Counted from the first letter of the stretch, positions 24,642 through 33,506 are shown. The stretch: DNA of 64,000 nucleotides from Streptomyces pactum (GCF_002005225.1 NZ_CP019724.1:744001-808000); one strand, 5' to 3'. The notes: generated by a model not told the origin, from the sequence alone. Numbers and translations are program-made.

Positions 24642-25889
24642 GTGGCCCGTCCACGCCTGCTCCGCAGATGTCTCCTCGCCGCCGCCCTGTCCGCCGGGCT
24701 GGCCGCGTCCCTGGTCAGCGGCCCCGCCCAGGCGGAGCCGGAGACCGCCGGGGCCGCCGACGCCTCGGCGGCGGCCGTGACGTTCTCCGACACCTTCGAC
24801 GGACCGGCCGGTGCGGCCGTCGACTCCTCGAAGTGGCAGATCGAGACCGGCGACAACGTCAACAACCACGAACGGCAGTACTACACCTCCGGCAACAAGA
24901 ACGCGGCCCTCGACGGCCAGGGCCACCTGGTCATCACGGCACGCAAGGAGAACCCGGCCAACTACCAGTGCTGGTACGGCACCTGCCAGTACACCTCGGC
25001 CCGGCTCAACACCTCCGGGAAGTTCACCGCGCAGTACGGGCACGTCGAGGCACGGATGAAGGTGCCGCGCGGGCAGGGCATGTGGCCCGCGTTCTGGATG
25101 CTCGGCACCCCGGTGAACTGGCCGGACTCCGGCGAGATCGACATCATGGAGAACGTCGGATTCGAGCCCTCCACCGTGCACGGCACCATCCACGGCCCCG
25201 GCTACTCCGGCGCGGGCGGCATCGGCGCCGGCTACACCCTGCCGAACGGCCAGGCCTTCGCGGACGGCTTCCACACCTTCGCCGTGGACTGGGCGCCCGA
25301 CTCGATCACCTGGTCGGTGGACGGCAACGTCTACCAGCGGCGCACCCCGGCCGACCTGGGCGGGAAGCAGTGGGTGTTCAACAAGCCGTACTTCCTGATC
25401 CTCAACCTGGCGGTCGGCGGCTACTGGCCCGGCGACCCGGACGCCTCCACGGTCTTCCCGCAGTCGCTGGTGGTGGACCACGTCTCGGTGACGACGGGCG
25501 ACTCGTCGGCCGGCGGCGCGATCACGGGCCTCGGCGGCAAGTGCGTGGACGTCGCCGCGGCGAACTCCGCCAACGGCACGCCCGTACAGCTCTACGACTG
25601 CAACGGCACCGCGGCCCAGCGGTGGACGGTGGGCTCCGACGGCACGATCCGGGCGCTCGGCAAGTGCCTGGACGTCAACGCCGGAGGCACGGCGGACGGC
25701 ACGGTCGTCCAACTGTGGGACTGCAATGGCAGCGCCGCCCAGCGGTGGGTCGTCACCGCGGCACGCGACATCGTCAACCCACAGGCCGACAAGTGCCTCG
25801 ACGCCGCCGGCAACAGCTCGGCCAACGGCACCCGGCTGCAGATCTGGACCTGCACGGGCGGCGCCAACCAGAAGTGGACGGTCGCCTGA
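24642..25889 (+). CDS. Secreted GH16 endo-beta-1,3-glucanase with C-terminal CBM13 (ricin-type) domain
   Basis: A 415-residue exported enzyme. Signal peptide residues 1-31 (ends GPAQAEP). The GH16 domain spans about 45-285: the nucleophile and acid/base are Glu165 and Glu170 with Asp167 in GEIDIMENVG, with QYGHVEARMKVPRGQGMWPAFWML before it. The last 125 residues are a ricin-type beta-trefoil with three repeats ending AAQRWTV, AAQRWVV and NQKWTV, used to bind polysaccharide. The layout matches Streptomyces laminarinases that degrade fungal or algal beta-1,3-glucan. GTG 24642 follows AAGGGAG. Single gene. Confidence 0.93.
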   Translation: MARPRLLRRCLLAAALSAGLAASLVSGPAQAEPETAGAADASAAAVTFSDTFDGPAGAAVDSSKWQIETGDNVNNHERQYYTSGNKNAALDGQGHLVITARKENPANYQCWYGTCQYTSARLNTSGKFTAQYGHVEARMKVPRGQGMWPAFWMLGTPVNWPDSGEIDIMENVGFEPSTVHGTIHGPGYSGAGGIGAGYTLPNGQAFADGFHTFAVDWAPDSITWSVDGNVYQRRTPADLGGKQWVFNKPYFLILNLAVGGYWPGDPDASTVFPQSLVVDHVSVTTGDSSAGGAITGLGGKCVDVAAANSANGTPVQLYDCNGTAAQRWTVGSDGTIRALGKCLDVNAGGTADGTVVQLWDCNGSAAQRWVVTAARDIVNPQADKCLDAAGNSSANGTRLQIWTCTGGANQKWTVA

Positions 25890-25904
25890 GGCACCCGCGG
25901 GCGC

Positions 25905-26141
25905 CTAGTGCGGCATCCAGGTGAACTTGTCCCCGCCCACCCAGCGGACCACGTCCGGGTCGTCCAGGTCGTGGACCGTGATACCGAAGGCCGCGGCGGC
26001 CTCCAGTACGTCGGTGACGGCCCTGGCCTCACCGACCACCTGGCCGTCGATTTCCACGATCCGGAACGGCGGCGTGCCCGGCTGCACCTTGAGCACGAGG
26101 ATCCGCGGGCTGCCGATGTGCGGGCTCTCGATTTCGGTCAT
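25905..26141 (-). CDS. Small conserved-type hypothetical protein (78 aa)
   Basis: A 78-residue acidic protein (MTEIESPHIGSPRILVLKVQ...). It shows an alternating beta pattern (RILVLKVQPGTPPFRIVEIDGQVVGEA), a helix (TDVLEAAAAFGI) and a final WVGGDKFTWMPH. There is no cysteine or membrane segment. I do not recognise a family. Codon use is like its neighbours and the frame is flanked closely by the glucanase, so it looks real. Confidence 0.65.
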   Translation of the reverse strand: MTEIESPHIGSPRILVLKVQPGTPPFRIVEIDGQVVGEARAVTDVLEAAAAFGITVHDLDDPDVVRWVGGDKFTWMPH

Positions 26142-26208
26142 GCCTCGAGGGTAGGCCGCAATCCGCAGTGGTGGCCGGGTGAGCGGGCGGGCGGGCGGCG
26201 GCGGTCCC

Positions 26209-27018
26209 TCAGGGCCGCCGCCAGTCGTCGCCCGTCAGATGGGACCCGGCCATGGGGCCCATCCGGAGCATGCCGCCGTCGACGCTCCAGGAGGCGCCGG
26301 TGACGTACGAGGCGTCGGGACCGGCGAGGAAGGCGATCACTGCGGCGACCTCCCGGGCGTCACCGGGCCTGCCGAGCGGTACGCCGGGCCGGCGCTCGGT
26401 GTGCGGGTCGGTGTCCTCCTGGCCGGTCATCGGCGTGGCGATCTCGCCGGGCGCCACCGCGTTGACCGTGATGCCGTGCTCGGCGAGCTCGATCGCCATG
26501 ACCTGGGTGAGCAGGCCGAGGCCGCCCTTGGCCGCGCAGTACGGGGCGGCGCCCACCCGCGGCTGGTGCTCGTGGACGGAGGTCACGTTGACGATCCGGC
26601 CGCCCTCCCCCTGCCGGATCATGCGCCGGGCCGCCCGCTGCCCGCACAGGAACGGGCCGGCCAGGTCGACGTCCAGGACGTGCCGCAGGTCGTCCAGGCG
26701 CAGGTCGAGGAAGGGCGTGGCGGTGCCGGTCCCGGCGTTGTTGACCAGGACGTCGATCCGGCCGAGCCGCTCGAACAGCTCGTCGACCGTGTCCGCGGCC
26801 TCGGGCAGCCGGGCCAGGTCCACCCGGGCGGTCTCGGCCCGGCGTCCCAGGGCACGGACCTCCTCGGCGGTCCGCTCGGCGCCCTCGTCGTCGGTGTGCC
26901 AGGTGACGCCGACGTCCATGCCCGCCTCGGCCAGGCGTACGGCGGTGGCGCGGCCGATGCCGGAGTCGGAGCCGGTGATGACGGCCACCTTTCGGTCGGA
27001 CGAGCTGGGGCTGGGCAT
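26209..27018 (-). CDS. Short-chain dehydrogenase/reductase
   Basis: A 269-residue classical SDR. The cofactor motif is TGSDSGIG near residue 15, NNAG near 95, the active-site Ser in NVTSVHEHQ and Tyr/Lys in YCAAKGG near 165, and the C-terminal VTGASWSVDGGMLRMGP. It resembles the glucose 1-dehydrogenase/3-oxoacyl reductase group; the substrate is unknown. ATG 27018 follows GAGGAGG. It diverges from the PHP-domain gene at 27210. Confidence 0.92.
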   Translation of the reverse strand: MPSPSSSDRKVAVITGSDSGIGRATAVRLAEAGMDVGVTWHTDDEGAERTAEEVRALGRRAETARVDLARLPEAADTVDELFERLGRIDVLVNNAGTGTATPFLDLRLDDLRHVLDVDLAGPFLCGQRAARRMIRQGEGGRIVNVTSVHEHQPRVGAAPYCAAKGGLGLLTQVMAIELAEHGITVNAVAPGEIATPMTGQEDTDPHTERRPGVPLGRPGDAREVAAVIAFLAGPDASYVTGASWSVDGGMLRMGPMAGSHLTGDDWRRP

Positions 27019-27209
27019 GAACGGCCTCCTCTTCGGCACTCCTCGGCACTCCCGGATCCGCCGCTCCCCGGCCTGCGGCTCCACGGAGCGTTGCGCGCGG
27101 GCATCGCAGTACCCGGGTGCGGTACGCGCAAACCGCTCGGCCCGTGGTGCGGGCCCCGGGTTGCTGGGGAACCCTGGACGTGCCGGAGAGGCCGAAGGAG
27201 GAGGTGGCG

Positions 27210-28241
27210 ATGGAGCCCGTCGAAGCGCTGGAGCGGATCGCGTTCCTTCTGGAGCGGTCCCAGGCGCCGACGTACCGCGTACGCGCCTTCCGCACCGCGG
27301 CCCGGGTGCTCGGTGAGCTGCCCGCCGGTGAGCTGCGCGAGCGGGCCGCTTCGCTGGAGTCGCTGAAGGGCGTCGGACCCAGGACGGCCCAGGTGGCGCG
27401 CGAGGCCCTGGCCGGGCAGGTGCCCGGTTACCTGGAGAAGCTGGAGGGCGAGGCCGGGGCCCCGCTCGCCCGGGGCGGTGAGCGGCTGCGGGAGCGACTG
27501 CGCGGCGACTGCCACCTGCACTCCAACTGGTCCGACGGCGGCAGCCCGATCGAGGAGATGGGCCGGGCCGCGGCGGCGCTCGGGCACGAGTGGGCGGCGC
27601 TGACCGACCACTCGCCGCGGCTGACGGTGGCGCGGGGCCTGTCCCCCGAGCGGCTGCGCGAGCAGTTGGACGTGGTCGCCGCGCTCAACGAGACCTGGGC
27701 GCCGTTCCGGCTGCTGACCGGCATCGAGTGCGACATCCTCGACGACGGTTCCCTGGACCAGGAGCCGGAGCTGCTGGAGCGGCTCGACGTGGTCGTGGTG
27801 TCGGTGCACTCCAAGCTGCGGATGGACGCCCGCGCGATGACCCGCCGCATGGTGGCCGCCGTACGCGATCCGCACGCGGATGTCCTCGGGCACTGCACCG
27901 GGCGGCTGGTGACCGGGCGGGGTCGCCCGGAGTCGGAGTTCGACGCGGACGAGGTGTTCGCCGCCTGCGCGGAGGCCGGCACGGCCGTCGAGATCAACAG
28001 CCGGCCGGAGCGGCTCGATCCGCCGCGTCGGCTGCTGCGCCGTGCGGTGGACGCGGGCGTGCTGTTCTCCATCGACACCGACGCGCACGCGCCCGGCCAG
28101 TTGGACTGGCAGATCCACGGGTGCGCGCGAGCGGAGGAGTGCGGCGTGCCCGCCGAGCGGGTCGTCACCACGTGGTCCCCGGACGAGCTGCTGGCCTGGA
28201 CCCGCCAGGGCCGTACACCGGCCGGAGTGACGGGCCGCTGA
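27210..28241 (+). CDS. PHP-domain metallohydrolase with N-terminal helix-hairpin-helix
   Basis: A 343-residue protein laid out like the tail of bacterial PolX without the polymerase. The first 90 residues are helical with a helix-hairpin-helix (LKGVGPRTAQVA) and the head MEPVEALERIAFLLERSQAP. The PHP domain from about 100 has the metal motifs GDCHLHSNWSDGG, LTDHSP, GIECDIL, VVSVHSKL, LGHCTGR and IDTDAHAPGQLD. Members hydrolyse phosphoesters, often in DNA. ATG 27210 follows GGAGGAGG. A HAD gene begins 45 bases downstream. Confidence 0.9.
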   Translation: MEPVEALERIAFLLERSQAPTYRVRAFRTAARVLGELPAGELRERAASLESLKGVGPRTAQVAREALAGQVPGYLEKLEGEAGAPLARGGERLRERLRGDCHLHSNWSDGGSPIEEMGRAAAALGHEWAALTDHSPRLTVARGLSPERLREQLDVVAALNETWAPFRLLTGIECDILDDGSLDQEPELLERLDVVVVSVHSKLRMDARAMTRRMVAAVRDPHADVLGHCTGRLVTGRGRPESEFDADEVFAACAEAGTAVEINSRPERLDPPRRLLRRAVDAGVLFSIDTDAHAPGQLDWQIHGCARAEECGVPAERVVTTWSPDELLAWTRQGRTPAGVTGR

Positions 28242-28286
28242 CGTGGTACCCGCCGGGCGATCCACGGACCAGGAAGGGAACAGTGC

Positions 28287-28943
28287 ATGGAACGGGCGGC
28301 CGTGTTCGACGTCGACGGAACCCTCGTCGACACCAATCACCTGCATGTGGCGACCTGGTGGGAGGCGTTCCGGCAGGCGGGTCACCGGGTGCCGATGCAC
28401 GCCATACACCGTGCGGTGGGCCTCGCCTCCACCGACCTCATCGGGCACCTGCTGGGAGAGGACCGGGACACGGACCAGGACGAGCGGCTGAGCGCCGCCC
28501 ACAAGGCGCTGTACGGGCAGTACTTCGACCGTCTGCCGGCGCTGCCGGACGCCGGTGAGCTGCTGCGCCGCCTGGCCGGCGACGGCTGGAAGGTGGTCCT
28601 CGCCACCTCGGCGGGCGGCCCGGAGCTGGAGGCGCTGCGGCGGGCGATCGACGCGGACGACGCGATCGCCGCCACCGCGAGCGCCGACGACGTCGACGCG
28701 GGGAAACCGGCGCCCGAGCCGGTGGAGCACGCCCTGGAACTCGCCGGGGTGCCGGCCGAGCGGGCGGTCTTCGTTGGCGACACCGTGTGGGACATGCGCG
28801 CGGGCGGCCGGGCCGGGGTGCGCTGTGTGGCGGTGCTCTGCGGCGGTCTGCCCCGTGCCGACCTGGTGGAGGCGGGCGCCGACGCGGTCTACGCCGACCC
28901 GGCCGCCCTGCTGGCCTCGCTCGAGGAGAGCCCGTTCGCATGA
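28287..28943 (+). CDS. HAD-superfamily phosphatase (phosphoglycolate phosphatase-like)
   Basis: A 218-residue HAD hydrolase. Motif I is FDVDGTLVDT with nucleophile Asp8 and Asp10; motif II is LATSAGG; motif III is the Lys in AGKPAPEPVEHAL; motif IV is VFVGDTVWDM. The cap between motifs I and II is the four-helix C1 type seen in phosphoglycolate phosphatase and beta-phosphoglucomutase. The substrate is not predictable. It lies just after the PHP gene, and the transporter gene follows after 61 bases. Confidence 0.92.
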   Translation: MERAAVFDVDGTLVDTNHLHVATWWEAFRQAGHRVPMHAIHRAVGLASTDLIGHLLGEDRDTDQDERLSAAHKALYGQYFDRLPALPDAGELLRRLAGDGWKVVLATSAGGPELEALRRAIDADDAIAATASADDVDAGKPAPEPVEHALELAGVPAERAVFVGDTVWDMRAGGRAGVRCVAVLCGGLPRADLVEAGADAVYADPAALLASLEESPFA

Positions 28944-29004
28944 GCCGCCGAGCCGTAGGTCACACCCGGCTGTGCCGGCCCGATACGTGGACACCCGGTA
29001 CCGC

Positions 29005-30195
29005 ATGACCGCAGTGACAGAAACGGGCAGGCAGCGCCTGTGGGGTTGGCGACCCTGGGACGCGGTGTGGCGGGAGACCTGTTCGGTCGGACGGGCCGCC
29101 CGTGCCGCCTTGCGGGCACCGGGGCGCGAACGCGACCTTGTCGTCCAGTCGCTGAAGGCCGCCGGCGCGGCGCTGCTGGCGTGGCTCGTGGCCGGGGTCT
29201 GGATGGACGACCCGATGGCTCTGATGGCGCCCTGGGTGGCGCTGGTCCTCGTCCAGGCCACCGTCTACAGCTCGGTCCGGCTGGCCGCGCAGCAGTTCGC
29301 GGCGATCTGCGCGGGGGCGCTGCTGGCGTCCGGGGCGCAGGTCCTCACCGACGACAACACGGGGGCACTGGCGCTGTCGCTGCCGGTGCTCATGCTCATC
29401 GCCAACTGGTCCCGCTTCGGCCAGCAGGGCATCTACGCGGCCACCACCGCGGTGTTCGTCCTGGTCTCGGGAACAGCCGTGTCGGCCTCGGCGGTCGGGC
29501 ACCGGTTGGGGCAGGCGGCGCTCGGGGCGTTCATCGGCGTGGCGGTCAACGCCCTCGTGCTGCCGCCCATCCATCTGCGTGACGTACGGGAGAACCTGTC
29601 GGCTCTGGCGCGGGAGGCGGGCGACGTCCTGCGCTCCGTGGCGGACGACATGTGCAAGAGCGAGTGGGACGCGCAGACCGCCAGCGGCTGGTCGAGCGCC
29701 TCCACGCGACTCCAGCGGCGGGTGGAGGCACTGGAGTCGGCACGGTCGTGGAGCCAGGAGAGCCTGCGCCTGACCTACGGCCCGCTGCGCATGCTCAACC
29801 GTGCGCCCACCGCCGTTCCGCCCCAGGAGGAGGACCAGCGCTGGAATCGCGTCACCGGCCACATCACGGCACTGACCCGGACGCTGGCGGTCGCGGCCGA
29901 CGAACACCGAACGCCGACTCCGCCCGAGGGACCGGTGCTGGACCTGTGCGCGCGCCTGTTGTACCTGATCGGCGACGCCTGCCTCACCGAGGCCGACCGG
30001 CTGCTGGGCAAGATCGGTGAGGCCCGCCCGGAGGAGGCGACGGAGGCGACCATGAAGGAACTCCACCAGCGCTTGCAGGAAGGGCTGCGCGAACACGCCG
30101 GGCAAGGGGCCGCCCCGGCCGCGGTCCTGGGCACGCTGCTGCTGCAGGCCGAGAACCTGTGGGCCGAGATCGTGCCCGAGCCCCAGAAGCAGTGA
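29005..30195 (+). CDS. FUSC/aromatic acid exporter-like membrane protein
   Basis: A 396-residue protein. The first half holds about six membrane segments (LKAAGAALLAWLVAGVWM, LMAPWVALVLVQATVYSSV, FAAICAGALLASGAQV, LPVLMLIANW, and LGAFIGVAVNALVLPPIHL, the FUSC signature). The rest is a cytoplasmic helical domain. Members export aromatic acids or other organic anions. A second paralogue is at 34138. No strong ribosome site precedes ATG 29005; GTG 28987 is an alternative start. Single gene after the HAD gene. Confidence 0.82.
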   Translation: MTAVTETGRQRLWGWRPWDAVWRETCSVGRAARAALRAPGRERDLVVQSLKAAGAALLAWLVAGVWMDDPMALMAPWVALVLVQATVYSSVRLAAQQFAAICAGALLASGAQVLTDDNTGALALSLPVLMLIANWSRFGQQGIYAATTAVFVLVSGTAVSASAVGHRLGQAALGAFIGVAVNALVLPPIHLRDVRENLSALAREAGDVLRSVADDMCKSEWDAQTASGWSSASTRLQRRVEALESARSWSQESLRLTYGPLRMLNRAPTAVPPQEEDQRWNRVTGHITALTRTLAVAADEHRTPTPPEGPVLDLCARLLYLIGDACLTEADRLLGKIGEARPEEATEATMKELHQRLQEGLREHAGQGAAPAAVLGTLLLQAENLWAEIVPEPQKQ

Positions 30196-30221
30196 CCCAC
30201 ATCACCCCAAAACACGACAGA

Positions 30222-30234
30222 CGGTGGAACACCG
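30222..30234 (+). terminator. Short hairpin after the FUSC gene
   Basis: CGGTG-GAA-CACCG, a 5-bp stem with a 3-base loop, 27 bases after the stop codon. Weak as a terminator without a U tract. Confidence 0.3.
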
Positions 30235-30260
30235 GCAGCCCCTCCCCCGTTGAAAAGGGC

Positions 30261-30420
30261 GTGGATACGGACGGGACAGTGTCCCCGGGCCTCACCTATT
30301 GCCCACAGGGACGATCGTTCGGCTGAAGCCCTGTGGAGCCTTTCGCCGAGAGGCGACCGCCGTCCGTATCCACCTCGTACCGCCCCGATCGTGATTCCCC
30401 CGTCGCGATCGGGGCTTCTT
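30261..30420 (+). ncRNA. Structured RNA candidate (nested stems plus terminator) upstream of the epimerase gene
   Basis: Four complementary elements stack in 160 bases. A long-range stem pairs 30261-30274 (GTGGATACGGACGG) perfectly with 30360-30373. Inside it, CCACAGGG at 30303-30310 pairs with CCCTGTGG at 30329-30336 over an 18-base loop, and TCGCC-GAGA-GGCGA at 30343-30356 is a hairpin with a GNRA tetraloop. After the outer stem comes a perfect 10-bp hairpin (30382-30391 with 30406-30415) followed by TTCTT, an intrinsic terminator. The whole precedes the epimerase start (30489) by 69 bases. It fits a small RNA or a terminating riboswitch/attenuator; I could not match it to a class I know. 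Confidence 0.55.
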
Positions 30421-30488
30421 CCTGCGTGCCCCGGCGACAAGGCGGGTACCCGGTCACGTCCCTGCGGGCAAGCGGCCGAGAGGAGCGC

Positions 30489-31523
30489 ATGGTGAGCAGC
30501 GCAACGGGCAGTCGGATCGTGGTCACGGGTGCCACCGGCAACGTGGGCACCAGCGTGGTACGGCTTCTGTCGGAGGATTCCTCGGTGGCCTCCGTGACGG
30601 GGCTGGCCCGGCGCCTTCCCGAGTGGTCGCCCCCGAAGACGAAGTGGGCCGCGGTCGACCTGGCCTCCGAGCGGGCCGACCTGGCCGGGCACTTCGCCGG
30701 CGCCGACGCCGTGGTGCATCTGGCCTGGGCGTTCCAGCCGACGCACGATCCGGCGACGACCTGGCGCACGAACGTACTCGGCTCCATCCGGGTCTTCGAG
30801 GCGGTGGCCGCGGCCGGGGTGCCGGCCCTGGTGCACGCCTCGTCGGTCGGCGCGTACTCGCCGGGTCCGAAGAACCACGCGGTGGACGAGTCCTGGCCGA
30901 CGCACGGCTGGCCGGACGCCGCGTACTGCCGCGAGAAGGCCTATCTGGAGCGCGCCCTGGACACCTTCGAGCGCGACCACCCGGGGATCCGGGTGGTGCG
31001 GATGCGGCCGGCCTTCCTCTTCAAGCGGGAGTCGGCCAGCGAGCAGCGCCGGATCTTCGGCGGCAAGTTCCTGCCGGGTCCGCTGGCGCGTCCGGAGCTC
31101 CTGCCCTTCCTGCCGGACGTCCCCGGGCTGCGCGTGCAGGCCCTGCACACCGACGACGCGGCCAACGCCTACCGGCTGGCGGCGCGCGCCGAGGACGCCC
31201 GGGGGCCCTTCAACCTCGCGGCCGAGCCGCCCGTCGACGCCGAACTGCTGGGCGAGATGTTCGGTGTGCGTCCGGTGCGGCTGCCCCGCACCGCGGCCCG
31301 CTCGGCGATCGCCGCCGCGTGGGGCCTGCATCTGCTGCCCGCCTCCCCGCACCTGTTCGACGCCGTGCTGCGGCTGCCGCTGATGGACTGCACGCGGGCG
31401 CGGGCGGAGCTGGGCTGGCGCCCGGAGCACGAGTCCACGGAGGTGCTGGAGGAGTTCCTGCGAGGCTTCCGGGAGGGCGCGGGCGCGGCCACGGAACCGC
31501 TGCGGGGGCGCAAGGTCGGCTGA
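30489..31523 (+). CDS. NAD-dependent epimerase/dehydratase (extended SDR)
   Basis: A 344-residue extended SDR. The NAD motif is GATGNVG near residue 13, VHLAWAF follows strand 4, and the catalytic region has HASSVGAYSPG with Ser and YCREKAYLE with the Tyr-x-x-x-Lys pair (C-R-E between). The C-terminal substrate domain ends with LMDCTRARAELGWRP, common in sugar nucleotide epimerases. ATG 30489 follows GAGGAGCGC; the frame extends upstream across the structured RNA but that part is not protein-like. The substrate is unknown. Confidence 0.88.
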   Translation: MVSSATGSRIVVTGATGNVGTSVVRLLSEDSSVASVTGLARRLPEWSPPKTKWAAVDLASERADLAGHFAGADAVVHLAWAFQPTHDPATTWRTNVLGSIRVFEAVAAAGVPALVHASSVGAYSPGPKNHAVDESWPTHGWPDAAYCREKAYLERALDTFERDHPGIRVVRMRPAFLFKRESASEQRRIFGGKFLPGPLARPELLPFLPDVPGLRVQALHTDDAANAYRLAARAEDARGPFNLAAEPPVDAELLGEMFGVRPVRLPRTAARSAIAAAWGLHLLPASPHLFDAVLRLPLMDCTRARAELGWRPEHESTEVLEEFLRGFREGAGAATEPLRGRKVG

Positions 31524-31536
31524 GCGCGGGGAGGCG

Positions 31537-31607
31537 GTCGCGGGCCAGGTGGCGACGCGGGGCGGGGCGGGCACAGGCCCGCCCCGCCCCGCCACCTGGC
31601 CCGCGAC
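31537..31607. terminator. Very long GC hairpin between convergent genes
   Basis: About 31 paired bases: left arm 31537-31572, 4-base loop, right arm 31577-31607, interrupted only by a 5-base bulge (GACGC) in the left arm. It fills the 102-base gap between the epimerase gene and the convergent 121-residue protein gene, so it can end both transcripts. Confidence 0.85.
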
Positions 31608-31625
31608 GCCGTCCGTGCCGCGCGC

Positions 31626-31991
31626 TCAGCCCGAGGACTCGTCGGGCACCGGATGCTCGGGGTGTACGGCGCCCGAGTGCGGTGCGCCCTGCCGGCCGGT
31701 CCCCGCCTCGTCCGTGTCGGGAACGTCGGTCGCGGGTCCGGCCGCCGGTTCCGCCCCGCCGCTCGTCGGTTGCGCCGTCTCGTCCGTCGGTCCCCTCGCG
31801 CCGTCGCCGGTGTCGTCGGTGCCGCCGGCGTCCTCGTCACCCTCGGGGCGCTGGCCCTGCTCGCGCTGCTCACGCGTGGGCGCGGCGGCCTCCCACGGGT
31901 CGTCGCCGGTGCCGGCCTGCTGGTCGGGCATGTCCCGCGGGACGGGGGCGGCACCGTTCTCGCCCGGCCCTTCGAGGCGGTGGTCGGTCAC
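31626..31991 (-). CDS. Disordered hypothetical protein (121 aa)
   Basis: A 121-residue low-complexity, acidic protein rich in Gly, Asp, Glu, Pro and Thr (for example GDEDAGGTDDTGDGARG), with no hydrophobic segment and no cysteine. GTG 31991 has AAAGGGAG seven bases upstream, a strong site, which supports translation. An in-frame ATG at 32018 would add nine residues but lacks a site. I do not recognise a family; Streptomyces carry many such hydrophilic small proteins. Confidence 0.55.
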   Translation of the reverse strand: MTDHRLEGPGENGAAPVPRDMPDQQAGTGDDPWEAAAPTREQREQGQRPEGDEDAGGTDDTGDGARGPTDETAQPTSGGAEPAAGPATDVPDTDEAGTGRQGAPHSGAVHPEHPVPDESSG

Positions 31992-32064
31992 GGCGCACTC
32001 CCTTTCCGCGGTCCTCATGGTCGTCCGAGCGGTGTCGGGTACCTCCGCGGCGACCGGCGAAACC

Positions 32065-33354
32065 TCAGTGCGGCGCCCGCTCCGCGAGCGCGGTACGCCA
32101 GGCGGCGACCGGGTACTCGGGGGCCGGCTCGGGGCGTCGGCCGCCGCGTGAGAAGAAGTCGGCCAGCGGCAGGATCGCGGCGCCGACGGTGACCGCGTCC
32201 GGACCGAGCAGCCCCAGGTCGACCGTCACCTTGCCGGCGGGGTGGCGCAGCGCGTACGACACCGCGTGGCGGCGTACGGCAGGCAGGAAGCGGGTGCCGA
32301 GCTGGAGACCGGCCCAGCCGCCGATGAGGATCCGCTCGGGCTGGAAGAGGTTGATCAGATCGGACAGGCCGGCGCCCAGGTACTCGGCGGTCTCCTCCAG
32401 GACGGCGAGCGCGACCGGGTCGGCCGCCTCGTCGCCGGCCGGATAGGCGGCGGCGAGCATCGCGGTCAGGGCGGTCTCCTCGTCGGTCCCGGAGGGCACC
32501 CGGCCGCCCTCCTCCCGCCAGCGGGCCAGCAGCGACTCGGCGCCCGCGTACGCCTCCAGGCAGCCGAGGGCGCCGCAGCGGCAGCGGCGGCCTCTGACCC
32601 GGACCGTCAGGTGCCCCCATTCCACCGCCCGGCCGTGGTCGGCCTCGGGGGTGACGAGGCTGGCGCCCACGCCGGAGCCGAAGAGGACCACGACCGCGTT
32701 GCGGGCGCCGCGTCCGGCACCGAACCACATCTCGGCCTGGCCGAGGGTCTTGGCACCGTTGTCGATGAGGTAGGGGACGGTGTCCGGCAGCGGCGAACCG
32801 GCGCGGAGAAGGGCCTCCAGCGGGACGGCGTCCCAGCCGATGGTCTGGCCGTGCACGACGGCACCCCGGTCCGGGGTCTGCTCGACGATGCCGGGGACGC
32901 CGACCCCGGCGCCGAGCAGCCGCTCGGGCGCGAGCCCGGCCGTGGCCAGGACCTCGGCGATGCCGTCGCGGATGTGGCCGACGATCACCTCGACGTCGTA
33001 CCGCTGCTGGGTCAGCGGACGTTCGGCCCTGGCCAGTTCGGTGAGCGTCAGGTCGAACAGTTCGACGCGGACCCGGGTCTCGCCGACGTCCACGCCGATC
33101 ATATGGCCGCTGCCGGGGGACACGCGCAGCAGGGTGCGGGGCCGGCCGCCGTCGGAGTCGACGCTGCCGGCCTCCTCCACCAGGCCGTCGGCGACCAGGT
33201 CGGCGACGACGTTGCTGACGGAGCCGGAGCTCAGGCCGGTCGCCGGGCCCAGCTCGAAGCGGCTGAGCGGGCCGTCGAAGTAGAGCCGTTGCAGCACGGC
33301 CGTACGGTTGGCCCTCCTGAGGTCGCGCACCGTGCGCCCGTTCCGCCCCGCCAT
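32065..33354 (-). CDS. ROK-family transcriptional regulator
   Basis: A 429-residue ROK repressor (NagC/XylR type). Residues 1-75 are a winged helix-turn-helix (LRRANRTAVLQRLYFDGPLSRFEL, then SGSVSNVVADLVADGLVEE). The ROK fold follows: phosphate motif IGVDVGETRVRVEL, the EWGH zinc-site region, and the zinc-binding signature CRCGALGCLEAYAG. The effector is probably a sugar or sugar phosphate. ATG 33354 follows GGGAGGAG. It has no sugar operon beside it, so its target is elsewhere or autoregulatory. It diverges from the zinc-finger protein gene at 33558. Confidence 0.9.
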   Translation of the reverse strand: MAGRNGRTVRDLRRANRTAVLQRLYFDGPLSRFELGPATGLSSGSVSNVVADLVADGLVEEAGSVDSDGGRPRTLLRVSPGSGHMIGVDVGETRVRVELFDLTLTELARAERPLTQQRYDVEVIVGHIRDGIAEVLATAGLAPERLLGAGVGVPGIVEQTPDRGAVVHGQTIGWDAVPLEALLRAGSPLPDTVPYLIDNGAKTLGQAEMWFGAGRGARNAVVVLFGSGVGASLVTPEADHGRAVEWGHLTVRVRGRRCRCGALGCLEAYAGAESLLARWREEGGRVPSGTDEETALTAMLAAAYPAGDEAADPVALAVLEETAEYLGAGLSDLINLFQPERILIGGWAGLQLGTRFLPAVRRHAVSYALRHPAGKVTVDLGLLGPDAVTVGAAILPLADFFSRGGRRPEPAPEYPVAAWRTALAERAPH

Positions 33355-33435
33355 GTGGCTCCTCCCCTGCCGTGCCCGGTCTGTCTGCAACATACCCCCG
33401 CCGGGCCACCGACGGCGACTTCCCTCTCTCCTTAA

Positions 33436-33448
33436 TTCATGCTATGAA
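33436..33448. promoter_or_regulatory. Small palindrome near the ROK promoter
   Basis: TTCAT-GCT-ATGAA, 5-base arms with a 3-base spacer, in an AT-rich patch 82 bases upstream of the ROK start. It may be an operator. Confidence 0.3.
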
Positions 33449-33506
33449 CTCGCGTTCGCCGAAATCCACTGGCCTCTCCGCCTTCCGGCTATCTACGCTA
33501 GGCGAA

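Noticed and set aside
30333..30488. Upstream extension of the epimerase gene in frame
   Set aside because: The extra codons cross the terminator hairpin and have no protein character; ATG 30489 has a ribosome site.
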